64,000 nucleotides of DNA. Source: Bacteroidetes bacterium UBA1941 (GTDB taxonomy: Bacteria; Bacteroidota; Bacteroidia; Chitinophagales; LD1). The DNA is taken from NCBI GenBank assembly GCA_002336805.1, contig DDEZ01000011.1:496001-560000 (forward strand), in the 5' to 3' direction. How positions within the stretch are numbered: position 1 is the stretch's first letter; every line of letters begins with the position of its first letter. Shown here piece by piece: positions 1 through 7,619 of this stretch. The notes beneath the pieces are model-generated. The model was not told the DNA's origin. It ran no database searches and saw only the letters and a program-made list of their open reading frames with translations. The position numbers were made by a program, and so were the translations under genes.

Positions 1-1
1 C

Positions 2-1969
2 TACGTAGATGTGAGCGAGTACAATAGCGGCAAGCGTGGTGGCAAGATACAAGTACGTGCGAAAATAGAAGTGGTGGATAAGAAGACCCTCTCTATCCGC
101 GAGATACCGTATAGCACTACGACAGGCTCGCTGATCGAGTCCATCCTGAAGGCCAATGACAAGGGCAAGATCAAGATCAAAAAAGTGACTGACAATACGG
201 CCAAGTATGTAGACATCACCATAGATCTCGTGCCGGGCACCGATCCTGATGTGACCATCGATGCGCTGTATGCCTTCACCGACTGCCAGATATCCATCTC
301 GCCAAATGCCTGCGTGATAGACGGCGAGAAGCCGGTATTCCATAGCGTGGATGAGATCCTGCGCGTGTCTACCGAAAATACGAAAGCCCTGCTCAAACGC
401 GAGCTGGAGATCAAGCAGGCAGAGCTGAATGAGAAGTGGCACTTCTCCTCGCTCGAGAAGATATTTATAGAGAAGCGCATCTATCGCAACATAGAGGAGG
501 CCGAGACCTGGGAGGCCGTCCTGTCTATCATAGACAAGGGGCTGAACCCATACAAGAAGCTCTTCAAGCGCGAGATCACGCAGGATGACATCGTGCGCCT
601 GACGGAGATCAAGATCAAGCGCATCTCCAAGTTCGATGCCTTCAAGGCGGACGAAGAGATACGTGGGCTGGAGGAAACCATGAAGCAGGTAGCGCACGAC
701 CTCGAGCATCTCAATGACTTTGCGATCGCATTCTTTGAAGAACTGCTGAAGAAATACGGTAAGGGCCGCGAGCGCCGCACAGAGGTGAAGGGCTTTGAGA
801 CGATAGAAGTGAAGCACGTAGTGGCCAATAACTCTAAGCTGTACGTGAACCGTGCGGAGGGCTTCTTTGGCACGGGGCTGAAGAAAGACGAGTTTGTCTG
901 TGACTGCTCGGATATAGATGACATCATCGCCATCACCCGCGCGGGCAAGATGATGGTGGTGCGCCTCGGCGATAAGAAGTTCGTAGGCAAGGACATCATC
1001 TACATAGCCGTGTGGCAAAAGAATGATGAGCGCACCGGCTACAACGTAGCCTACTACGACGGCGGCTCCAAGCGCACATTTGTAAAGCGCTTCAACGTGA
1101 CCGGCGTGACGCGTGACAAGGAGTACGACCTGACGCAAGGTACCTCTGGCTCTAAGCTCACCTACTTCACCGCCAATAGCAATTCAGAAGCTGAGATCGT
1201 ACGCGTGCAGCTGCATCCTAATAGCAACGCGCGTATCAAGGAGTTTGACTTCGACTTTAGCACGCTGGACATCAAGGGTCGCGGGGCTGTGGGCAATATC
1301 CTGACGAAGTTCCCTATACGGAAGATAGAGCTGAAGGAGAAAGGCAAGTCTACCATAGGCGGGCTCAAGCTCTGGCTGGATGAGAAGTACGGCCGCCTGG
1401 TCACAGAGGAGAGCGAGAAGTCGCGCTACCTCGGCGAGTTTCACACCGGAGACCAGGTGCTGGTCGTATTCAAGGATGGCAATATCGAGCTGACCAACTA
1501 CGAGATCACCAATAAATATGAGATGGACGACATCTACCTCGTAGAGAAGTTTGACCGTGAGCGCGTGTACAGCACCGTCTACTTTGACGGCGATAGCAAG
1601 CAGTACTATGTCAAGCGCTTCCGCATAGAGCTGAAGAAAGAGAAAGAAAAATCATCCATCATCTCCGATCACAAGGACTCCAGGATGGCCGTCTTCAGCT
1701 CGCGCAAAATGCCTGTGGTGAAGTACTTCTTCCTGAAGGGCAAAGACAAAGAAAAGCTGGAAGGCGAAGCCAAACTACCAGAGGTCATAGACGTGAAAGG
1801 CTGGAAAGCCCTCGGCAACCGCCTCACACCATACCTCGTGACCGGCAAAATCACCGACATCACTCCCGATGACGAAGAAGAACCAGAACTAGACTCTGAT
1901 GCACCAGAGTGGGATGGCGAGACCAATCCTAAGGCTGGAGCGAAGGGGGAGCAGAAGGGGTTGTTTTAA
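2..1969 (+). CDS. parC: DNA topoisomerase IV subunit A, 3' part (5' end outside window)
   Basis: This is the A subunit of a type IIA topoisomerase, which passes one DNA duplex through another to decatenate and relax chromosomes together with a ParE ATPase subunit. The reading frame is open from the first bases (Y-V-D-V-S-E-Y-N), so the gene is truncated by the window edge. The N-terminal part that carries the catalytic tyrosine is not visible. About 655 residues remain: the end of the breakage-reunion domain, a charged coiled-coil region (roughly residues 105-250), then a beta-rich C-terminal domain of repeated blades (about 265-600) and an acidic tail. I see no GyrA-box motif in the C-terminal domain, which favours ParC over GyrA. 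In Bacteroidota this protein is often named simply gyrase/topoisomerase IV subunit A. The GTG at position 11 is internal, not a true start. Confidence 0.85.
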   Translation, partial: YVDVSEYNSGKRGGKIQVRAKIEVVDKKTLSIREIPYSTTTGSLIESILKANDKGKIKIKKVTDNTAKYVDITIDLVPGTDPDVTIDALYAFTDCQISISPNACVIDGEKPVFHSVDEILRVSTENTKALLKRELEIKQAELNEKWHFSSLEKIFIEKRIYRNIEEAETWEAVLSIIDKGLNPYKKLFKREITQDDIVRLTEIKIKRISKFDAFKADEEIRGLEETMKQVAHDLEHLNDFAIAFFEELLKKYGKGRERRTEVKGFETIEVKHVVANNSKLYVNRAEGFFGTGLKKDEFVCDCSDIDDIIAITRAGKMMVVRLGDKKFVGKDIIYIAVWQKNDERTGYNVAYYDGGSKRTFVKRFNVTGVTRDKEYDLTQGTSGSKLTYFTANSNSEAEIVRVQLHPNSNARIKEFDFDFSTLDIKGRGAVGNILTKFPIRKIELKEKGKSTIGGLKLWLDEKYGRLVTEESEKSRYLGEFHTGDQVLVVFKDGNIELTNYEITNKYEMDDIYLVEKFDRERVYSTVYFDGDSKQYYVKRFRIELKKEKEKSSIISDHKDSRMAVFSSRKMPVVKYFFLKGKDKEKLEGEAKLPEVIDVKGWKALGNRLTPYLVTGKITDITPDDEEEPELDSDAPEWDGETNPKAGAKGEQKGLF

Positions 1970-2011
1970 GATTAATGAGATGGTGATTCTCGTATAGAAT
2001 AGAAGTGTAAA

Positions 2012-2890
2012 ATGGCAGATGACTCTTCCGATTATTACCTAGCTGTAAGTAAAGGCCAAAAGTTTACAGGAATTAGACCATTAACTGAAGATGAATATAA
2101 TGAGTCAATAAGAGATATATTAGGACTAAAGAAGCATGAAGGGTCAAATCTTTTATTTGATGTGGTTGAAAGTAATTTTGAAGACTTTATCAATAAAATA
2201 GAATACTATAAAGAAGAATATCGTAAGAACTCTTTAATGCTAAATTTGAATTCTAGCTTGATTTATTTTGACTTAAATCGACTTATACTAAATATTCTAT
2301 CTGCAATAAGGACTTTTTTAGATCACACAGAAAGAAGGTTACAAAAAACCTATGGTCAAAGCTCTAACGAATTGTTTTTTTTTAAGAAAGAGAGAAATAA
2401 TGCATTCGACAATAATTTTGCTTATAGATTTACTGAAAAGCTCAGAAATTATTCTCAGCACTGCGGATTGCCTTTAGGGAATATAGAGTTTTCTTCCTAT
2501 TTGGATGGTGATGATACGATATACAATATTCTAATTTCTGTTGATAGCTTAGAATTATTGGAAGATTATGATTCTTGGGGTGAAGTGGTCAAAAAAGAGC
2601 TAGGTGAGATTGATGGAAAGTTTGACCTGCTTCCTTTAATTCAAGAAAAATATGAAGTATTGAAAGGCATTGGGTCTAGATTATATGCTATAGAGGAGGA
2701 ATATCATCGGCATGCCGCAGAACAGCTCCTTGATTTGATATTAGAAACAATTGAAACAAAGGAGCGGCCGATCATTATGAAACTAAATGGGGATGGCGAG
2801 AAATTGCAAATGCAAATACATCAATTCCCATTTAATGCAATTAGCCGATTAACTGGTGTGAAAATTGAGGAGAAATCCCCCACTGGCTGA
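2012..2890 (+). CDS. AT-rich unknown protein with a possible HEPN-type Rx4H motif
   Basis: I do not recognise this 292-residue protein as a named family. It is predicted soluble, largely alpha-helical and charged, with no signal peptide or membrane segment. A helical stretch (about residues 65-115) precedes R145-N-Y-S-Q-H150 followed by C-G-L-P-L. An arginine, four residues and a histidine in a helical protein is the signature of HEPN-type ribonucleases, many of which are toxins or defence effectors. That assignment is inference from one motif. Codon use is strikingly AT-rich compared with parC 40 bp upstream and the acetyltransferase downstream, which suggests horizontal acquisition. It starts at an ATG 42 bp after parC and is followed by a palindrome-rich spacer. 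No antitoxin-like partner gene lies beside it. Confidence 0.75.
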   Translation: MADDSSDYYLAVSKGQKFTGIRPLTEDEYNESIRDILGLKKHEGSNLLFDVVESNFEDFINKIEYYKEEYRKNSLMLNLNSSLIYFDLNRLILNILSAIRTFLDHTERRLQKTYGQSSNELFFFKKERNNAFDNNFAYRFTEKLRNYSQHCGLPLGNIEFSSYLDGDDTIYNILISVDSLELLEDYDSWGEVVKKELGEIDGKFDLLPLIQEKYEVLKGIGSRLYAIEEEYHRHAAEQLLDLILETIETKERPIIMKLNGDGEKLQMQIHQFPFNAISRLTGVKIEEKSPTG

Positions 2891-2897
2891 ACTTAGT

Positions 2898-2988
2898 TCC
2901 GTGCCGACGTATAGCGCAAATGTAATCCACTACGTAGCATACTTAGTGCCCAGCTCCGGCACGGATGTAACATCCGCGCCAGTTTTTT
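2898..2988. repeat. REP-like palindromic element with terminator-like end
   Basis: A 9-bp inverted repeat (TCCGTGCCG at 2898-2906 and CGGCACGGA at 2957-2965) encloses about 50 bp. The right arm also belongs to a second small hairpin, CGGATG-TAA-CATCCG (2962-2976), which is followed by a run of six T (2983-2988). The nested layout resembles REP/BIME-type dispersed palindromes, and the right end could also terminate transcription of the preceding gene. No REP-associated (RAYT) transposase gene is present in the window. Confidence 0.5.
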
Positions 2989-3033
2989 ATTGTATACATG
3001 TTATTGATATTTAGGTTATTAAGGTGCCTTCTC

Positions 3034-3326
3034 CGGTTCAAAAACAAAACCTATCCGGACGGCAAATTCCGTTCATCCACAAGCTCACCAATTTCAAGGT
3101 CTAATACTCCCACTGGTCTAAGCTTCCAGCTTAGACCTTCCAATACGTTAAGCTTTCAGCTTAACGTACACGCGATGAAGTGACTACGGAGATGCGTTAA
3201 GCTGCAAGCTTAACTGATAAATAGGTCTAAGTTGAAAACTTAGACCAGTGCTCGCGATAGATTTTGACTGTTGGCTATTGTGTTTATAAACAATGACATA
3301 GATTGCCCGCTTCGGTTCAAAAACAA
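3034..3326. repeat. Cluster of four short palindromes between 14-bp direct repeats
   Basis: Four perfect hairpins follow each other: 3115-3137 (arms GGTCTAAGC), 3145-3167 (arms ACGTTAAGC), 3196-3214 (arms GTTAAGCT) and 3224-3246 (arms GGTCTAAGTT), with loops of 3 to 5 bases. Two word families are present, GTCTAAG (first and fourth) and GTTAAGC (second and third), so the array itself is arranged symmetrically. The cluster is framed by the 14-bp direct repeat CGGTTCAAAAACAA at 3034-3047 and 3313-3326. The gap from 2891 to 3373 otherwise holds no convincing gene. Confidence 0.7.
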
Positions 3327-3373
3327 TTCTTGTCAAATAATAGAAAGCTCCAATATTCACTACCTTCATCACT

Positions 3374-3847
3374 ATGTCCACTATCACCTATCATCTCGCC
3401 ACCCTTTCAGATATCGACCTGCTCATCGATCATCGTGTCACCTACTTTGATGACTTTGTAGAGGCGCCTGATGAGCAGGCCCGGCAGCAGCTGCGCAGGG
3501 GACTGCGGGACTACTATACCAGGGCCCTACCCACAGGAGAGTGTATCGTATGGTATGCTACGGATAATGGTGAGCTGGCCGCCATAGGTGCACTCATCAT
3601 ACAGCAGGGGCCGGGTAGCTATATCTCGCCAGATGGCAGGTACGGCTATATCATGAGCATGCATACCCTCGAGCCATACCGTAGGCGTGGCATAGCGCAG
3701 GAGATACTGGACCGGCTGGTGAAGAGTGGGAGAGAGGCTGGCATCCGCTTCTTTGAGCTGCATGCCTCAGAGATGGGAGAGCCGCTGTATATCAAGAACG
3801 GCTTTGTAAAGCTAGAAGACCCTACTTATCGCAAGGTCTTTGAATGA
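3374..3847 (+). CDS. GNAT-family N-acetyltransferase
   Basis: A 157-residue protein of the GCN5-related acetyltransferase fold, which transfers an acetyl group from acetyl-CoA to an amine on a small molecule or protein. The acetyl-CoA pyrophosphate-binding loop is seen as Y-R-R-R-G-I-A-Q-E-I-L (about residues 107-117), preceded by the usual beta strand (Y-I-M-S-M-H-T-L-E). The C-terminal F-V-K-L-E-D-P-T-Y-R-K matches the common ending of these proteins, where 'GF' introduces the last strand. The length is normal for a single-domain GNAT. The substrate cannot be inferred. It stands alone between the palindrome cluster and a hairpin terminator, convergent with the hydrolase cluster. Confidence 0.85.
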   Translation: MSTITYHLATLSDIDLLIDHRVTYFDDFVEAPDEQARQQLRRGLRDYYTRALPTGECIVWYATDNGELAAIGALIIQQGPGSYISPDGRYGYIMSMHTLEPYRRRGIAQEILDRLVKSGREAGIRFFELHASEMGEPLYIKNGFVKLEDPTYRKVFE

Positions 3848-3856
3848 AAACAAAAC

Positions 3857-3876
3857 AGGGGAGCGCTTGCTCCCCT
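3857..3876 (+). terminator. Hairpin terminator after the GNAT gene
   Basis: A perfect 8-bp stem (AGGGGAGC / GCTCCCCT) with a GCTT loop begins 9 bp after the stop codon of the acetyltransferase. It is preceded by an A-rich stretch, so it could work on the opposite strand too. There is no strong T-run directly behind it on the plus strand. Confidence 0.55.
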
Positions 3877-3908
3877 GACTGACATATATTGAGTTCCGTT
3901 TTTCTCCT

Positions 3909-3940
3909 AAAACCCGCCGGCTCAGCACCGGACAGGTTTT
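3909..3940. terminator. Inverted repeat, possible bidirectional terminator
   Basis: The outer arms AAAACC and GGTTTT enclose a second pair, CCGG and CCGG. Both strands leave the stem with TTTT. It lies between two convergent genes (GNAT on plus, hydrolase on minus), where a shared terminator is expected. A structured small RNA is a less likely alternative. Confidence 0.4.
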
Positions 3941-4049
3941 CTCGTCTATCCAGATACAAAGATGCGACTGGTCTTTTACGCAGCATTTATGCCAAGGGAA
4001 AGATTACGTCATGGGGCTGTTATGAAATCATGACTTCGTAGACTTGCAT

Positions 4050-5939
4050 CTACCTGGCTATGGTCACCTTGCGGGTAGAGGTAGCTCCCTCGGCATTCAC
4101 TGCCTTGAGCAGATAGATACCCGGAGCGATATGGGCTACAGATATGTCAGCCCTGTCACTCTCCACAGGCTGTGACAGCACGAGGGCGCCGCGCATATCA
4201 TAGAGCCCTACGGCCTTCATCTGTGCCGGTGCTGTGATGCTGATCTCATTCGCTGCCGGATTGGGATACACCTTCAGCAGGTCTGCAGTCACTTCGCTGA
4301 TGCCTACACTGTAGCCTACCAGCGGGAGGTCAGCATAGGAGTCCCAGTTGATAGAGTTGGTAGCTATCAGCGGATTGATGAGGGTGTCGAGGCTGTTATT
4401 AGGATACATGGCAGCATCATTGTTCATGTTGCGGTTAAAGGCCGGATAGTTGCTAGAGGTCACGTCTAGCCGGATGCGGTGCCCGGTGAGGAAGGTATTG
4501 CAAGTGTAAGGCAAGGTCAGCGCTATCTGGTAGTTTTGCCCCGGTACTATGGCAGAGGTGTCTGCAGCGCGATAGCCATTGCGGAAGCGCATACGGAAAG
4601 GCGCATGATCCAGTATCATAGACCTGCCATCAGGATACACGTCTGTGAGCCGCACCTCAAAATCAGTGTCGTACCTGTCAGAAGAGACACTGAGATGCAC
4701 TACTACATTGCCACGTAGCACGGCGTCCTGCGTCAGGGGCAGCGTGGTAAACATAGCGATATCATGCCTGCTCTCCACGGTGTCAGACTGGTCATACGGG
4801 CCTTGCGCCAGGTCACTGCGCAGCGTAGGGCCGCCATAGGTAGGAGAGGGGTCTGCAGGATCATAGGTATAGCTCACAGCACCGCTGGCTACATCGGGAG
4901 GATAGTTGTCCAGAGACTGATCAGGGTGCATGTAGAAGCGCACCGTGTCAGACCCGGTCATGGGCCATACAGTGCTGCTATGCCAGGTGTTTTCTCCCAT
5001 CTGGTAGTACTGCACCGTGGGGCTCTGGTCCCAGCCATTGGCCTGGCCCCGCAGGTAGTAGTCAAAGTAGCGCAGCGCGAGGGAGTCATTCCACCCCGCA
5101 GCGTTGTTATAGGTTAGTTGCCCTTGTGCGGCTGTACCCACATGCGCAGTGCTATGACCGCCATGCGCCCACGGGCCCATGAGCAGCCGGTGCTGGCTGC
5201 CGATACCTGCCGGAGAGCGCTGCACGATGGCCGGGAAAAACTCCAGCATGTCTTTCACATTGTGATCATACCAGCCGCCTATCATGAAGCATGGCACGCG
5301 GATACTATCGGGATAAAAGTTAGTACTCTCCGTGACCTGCCAGGCAGTATTATACACCTGGTTATTCATCACAGCCGGCTTCAGGCCAAAGCCGAGTTGG
5401 TCCAGCTTGTCCAGGTACTCTGTGCGCAGGTCACCATTAGGATAGTACTCGTAGAATGAAAACTGCGGTGCTGCTACAGATGGGTTGATGCAGGTCAGGT
5501 GCGGCGGATTATACTTAGCGGTCTGAAACTGGACCTTGCCCAGTGCAGATGCGCCAGCTGTCCCTATCTTGCCATTGCTCCAGGCCTGTGATGCGATCCA
5601 CTCTACCACATAGTAGCCGTCCAGTCCCTGCGGAGGCGGATTGAGCGTAGCAGCATGTGCCGAGCCATAGAAGCCGCGCCAGTCTACGGTCACAAAAATA
5701 TAGTTGCTGCTATTGATGTTGCCATTCACACCGAGGGGCAGGGCGTTTGCCCTGTACAGTAGCCTGTTGTACGGTGTCTGTATCAGTATCACCGGGCCGG
5801 AGGTCATACCGGATGGGATATAGATGTCACAGGCCAGTTTCTTGCCGTCGCTCATAGGTATGGAGTCCACTATGGGCGTGAGTATAGCAAAGCTATGCAG
5901 GCAGAGGGCAAGCGAAAGCGTAAGTAGCAAATGCTTCAT
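4050..5939 (-). CDS. Secreted CocE/S15-family hydrolase with T9SS type A sorting domain
   Basis: A 629-residue alpha/beta hydrolase of the X-Pro dipeptidyl-peptidase S15 / CocE-NonD family (acyl ester or peptide hydrolase). It has a signal peptide (MKHLLLTLSLALCLHSF), the nucleophile elbow G-A-S-A-L-G near residue 150, the family D-H pair in G-G-W-Y-D-H-N and a later H-G-G-H, and a C-terminal jelly-roll part. The last ~70 residues (V-Y-P-N-P-A-A-N ... V-T-I-A-R) are a type A T9SS C-terminal domain, so the enzyme should be exported through the inner membrane by Sec and across the outer membrane by type IX secretion. The elbow lacks the Tyr usual after Ser in S15 proteins. It is last in a three-gene minus-strand cluster with DUF1501 and DUF1800. 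The substrate is unknown. Confidence 0.85.
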   Translation of the reverse strand: MKHLLLTLSLALCLHSFAILTPIVDSIPMSDGKKLACDIYIPSGMTSGPVILIQTPYNRLLYRANALPLGVNGNINSSNYIFVTVDWRGFYGSAHAATLNPPPQGLDGYYVVEWIASQAWSNGKIGTAGASALGKVQFQTAKYNPPHLTCINPSVAAPQFSFYEYYPNGDLRTEYLDKLDQLGFGLKPAVMNNQVYNTAWQVTESTNFYPDSIRVPCFMIGGWYDHNVKDMLEFFPAIVQRSPAGIGSQHRLLMGPWAHGGHSTAHVGTAAQGQLTYNNAAGWNDSLALRYFDYYLRGQANGWDQSPTVQYYQMGENTWHSSTVWPMTGSDTVRFYMHPDQSLDNYPPDVASGAVSYTYDPADPSPTYGGPTLRSDLAQGPYDQSDTVESRHDIAMFTTLPLTQDAVLRGNVVVHLSVSSDRYDTDFEVRLTDVYPDGRSMILDHAPFRMRFRNGYRAADTSAIVPGQNYQIALTLPYTCNTFLTGHRIRLDVTSSNYPAFNRNMNNDAAMYPNNSLDTLINPLIATNSINWDSYADLPLVGYSVGISEVTADLLKVYPNPAANEISITAPAQMKAVGLYDMRGALVLSQPVESDRADISVAHIAPGIYLLKAVNAEGATSTRKVTIAR

Positions 5940-6014
5940 GGGAGATAGATTTTATGAGTAGGACAGATAGATGTAGTGAATGTTTAATCTCATCAAAGAA
6001 ATAACGGTCGTTTA

Positions 6015-7598
6015 TCAGCGGGCTATGATCATAGCGCGTACCTGCTGTATCATGCCATTCTGAAAGCGTGCATAATACACGCCGGTAGCATAGTCTTCAT
6101 TCTCAAACCTGACGCTATAGCGCCCTGCAGGCATATCCTCGTCTATAGGCGTGCGCAGCAGGCGGCCCATACTGTCAAATACCTGTATGAGTGTATGGCC
6201 TCCAGCAGTGGTAAAGGTAATATCTGTAGCGGTGGTGAATGGATTAGGATAGTTGCTGATGAGGTTCACACCTGCCTTTTGATTGATCTCATGCACACCT
6301 GTGGTGCAGTCTGCATTCTGCACCAGTGGCAGCTGCTGATAGTTGGCGAGCAGGATAGTAGAGACATCAGACGGGGGCACACAAAACCAATCCGTGAGGA
6401 TAGAGGCATATACCGAGCGGAAGTCATACTGCATCGGGATGTTATCATTATCTGCAGGAGTGGCAGGTAGCGTAGGGCTATTGCCGGTGATACCTGATAT
6501 CACTTTATTGCCAAAGAGGAAGAGCGGCGCCGCAGCGCCATGGTCTGTACCACGGCTGGAGTTTGATATGATGCGCCGGCCAAACTCCGAGAAGGTCATA
6601 CCTACCACACGGTCTGCCACACCCAGCTGCTGTATATCATCCTGAAATATTTTCACCGCGTCTGATAGTTTTTTCAGCAGGTCGGCATGTTTGCCGGTGG
6701 TGGTATCTGAGCTGTCTACCTGGTCCGCATGCGTGTCAAAACTGCCATCGCTGGCCATGCTCACCATATAGATGCGTGTCTTGAGGCCACCTGCTATGAG
6801 GCGCGCTACTACTTTGAGCTGGTCTCCCAGGTCGTTATTTGCGGGATAGCTGAGTTGGGTAGAGGTCACTGAGTTCCACGCCGCAGTGATCACACCTGCA
6901 TATTGATTGGTCTGTGAGGCTACGGTGCGGATATAGGTCAGCTCGTCTCCAGCCGGTGTAGCCGGTGCAGGATCAGGTGCGCCTCCTACCAGATTGTAGA
7001 TGCTGGATGGATCTGCTACAGCCATTGCCATATTCACCGCCGGTCCCTGAAATACGGGCGAGAGGAAATATCCTATCTGCATGGCCAGCGGGTCCGGCAT
7101 ATCAGTATTAGGATACCCGGTAGGGAAGTTAGGGTACTCATAGCTCAGGTAGCGGCCACTCCAGCCGCTATTCAGTACCTGGTTTGCGTCTGCTCCCGTG
7201 AGCCAGATATCTGTGGAGCGGAAGTGGGAGTAGTTAGGATCGGGGTAGCCCACATCACGCACGATGTGCAGCTTACCGCTATTGTAGAGCTGCTGCAGGC
7301 CGGTGAGGGAGGGGTGCAGCCCGGTAGTCGTGACACCGCTCAGAGACAGGACCCTGTTTTGCGGGATCAGGATATTATTGCGTGCTGCTGATAGCGTGCT
7401 GTATTCATCCAGCGGTATCACGGTATTGAGGCCATCATTGCCCCCTACCATCTGTATGAGTACGAGTACGTGATCATTATTGGCTCCTGCCAGTGCCGCC
7501 ATCAGTGGCGATGCACCAAAGGCTTTCACAGAAAGTCCATTCAGGAAGGCCGGCAATACTGCTACGGGAGCTGTTTTGAGGAAATCTCTTCTTTTCAT
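6015..7598 (-). CDS. DUF1501 protein with Tat signal and T9SS type A domain
   Basis: A 527-residue member of the DUF1501 family, which is distantly related to alkaline phosphatase/sulfatase folds and of unknown activity. The N terminus M-K-R-R-D-F-L-K-T-A-P is a classic twin-arginine motif followed by a hydrophobic stretch. The body shows the family's repeated G-G-N-D-G-L-N-T-V-I-P, F-S-E-F-G-R-R and D-H-G motifs. The end (N-Y-P-N-P-F ... V-R-A-M-I-I-A-R) is a type A T9SS sorting domain. Folding in the cytoplasm and Tat export followed by T9SS secretion is inferred from these two signals. It starts 22 bp after the DUF1800 gene, so the two are almost surely co-transcribed. DUF1501 and DUF1800 genes are commonly paired in Bacteroidota and Planctomycetes. 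Confidence 0.88.
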   Translation of the reverse strand: MKRRDFLKTAPVAVLPAFLNGLSVKAFGASPLMAALAGANNDHVLVLIQMVGGNDGLNTVIPLDEYSTLSAARNNILIPQNRVLSLSGVTTTGLHPSLTGLQQLYNSGKLHIVRDVGYPDPNYSHFRSTDIWLTGADANQVLNSGWSGRYLSYEYPNFPTGYPNTDMPDPLAMQIGYFLSPVFQGPAVNMAMAVADPSSIYNLVGGAPDPAPATPAGDELTYIRTVASQTNQYAGVITAAWNSVTSTQLSYPANNDLGDQLKVVARLIAGGLKTRIYMVSMASDGSFDTHADQVDSSDTTTGKHADLLKKLSDAVKIFQDDIQQLGVADRVVGMTFSEFGRRIISNSSRGTDHGAAAPLFLFGNKVISGITGNSPTLPATPADNDNIPMQYDFRSVYASILTDWFCVPPSDVSTILLANYQQLPLVQNADCTTGVHEINQKAGVNLISNYPNPFTTATDITFTTAGGHTLIQVFDSMGRLLRTPIDEDMPAGRYSVRFENEDYATGVYYARFQNGMIQQVRAMIIAR

Positions 7599-7619
7599 GT
7601 TGCTTCAGTTTTGGGTATA

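Noticed and set aside
1..480. Minus-strand frame opposite parC
   Set aside because: It is an antisense shadow of the topoisomerase gene, rich in Ser, with no domain.
3115..3246. Possible CRISPR array (regularly spaced hairpins)
   Set aside because: The units are only 19-23 bp, of two different sequences, and spacers are too short and unequal; no cas genes are nearby.
2998..3387. Two short frames (61 and 67 codons) across the palindrome cluster
   Set aside because: Their sequences simply translate the palindromic words (S-F-Q-L-R-P repeated on both strands), so they reflect repeat DNA rather than protein selection.
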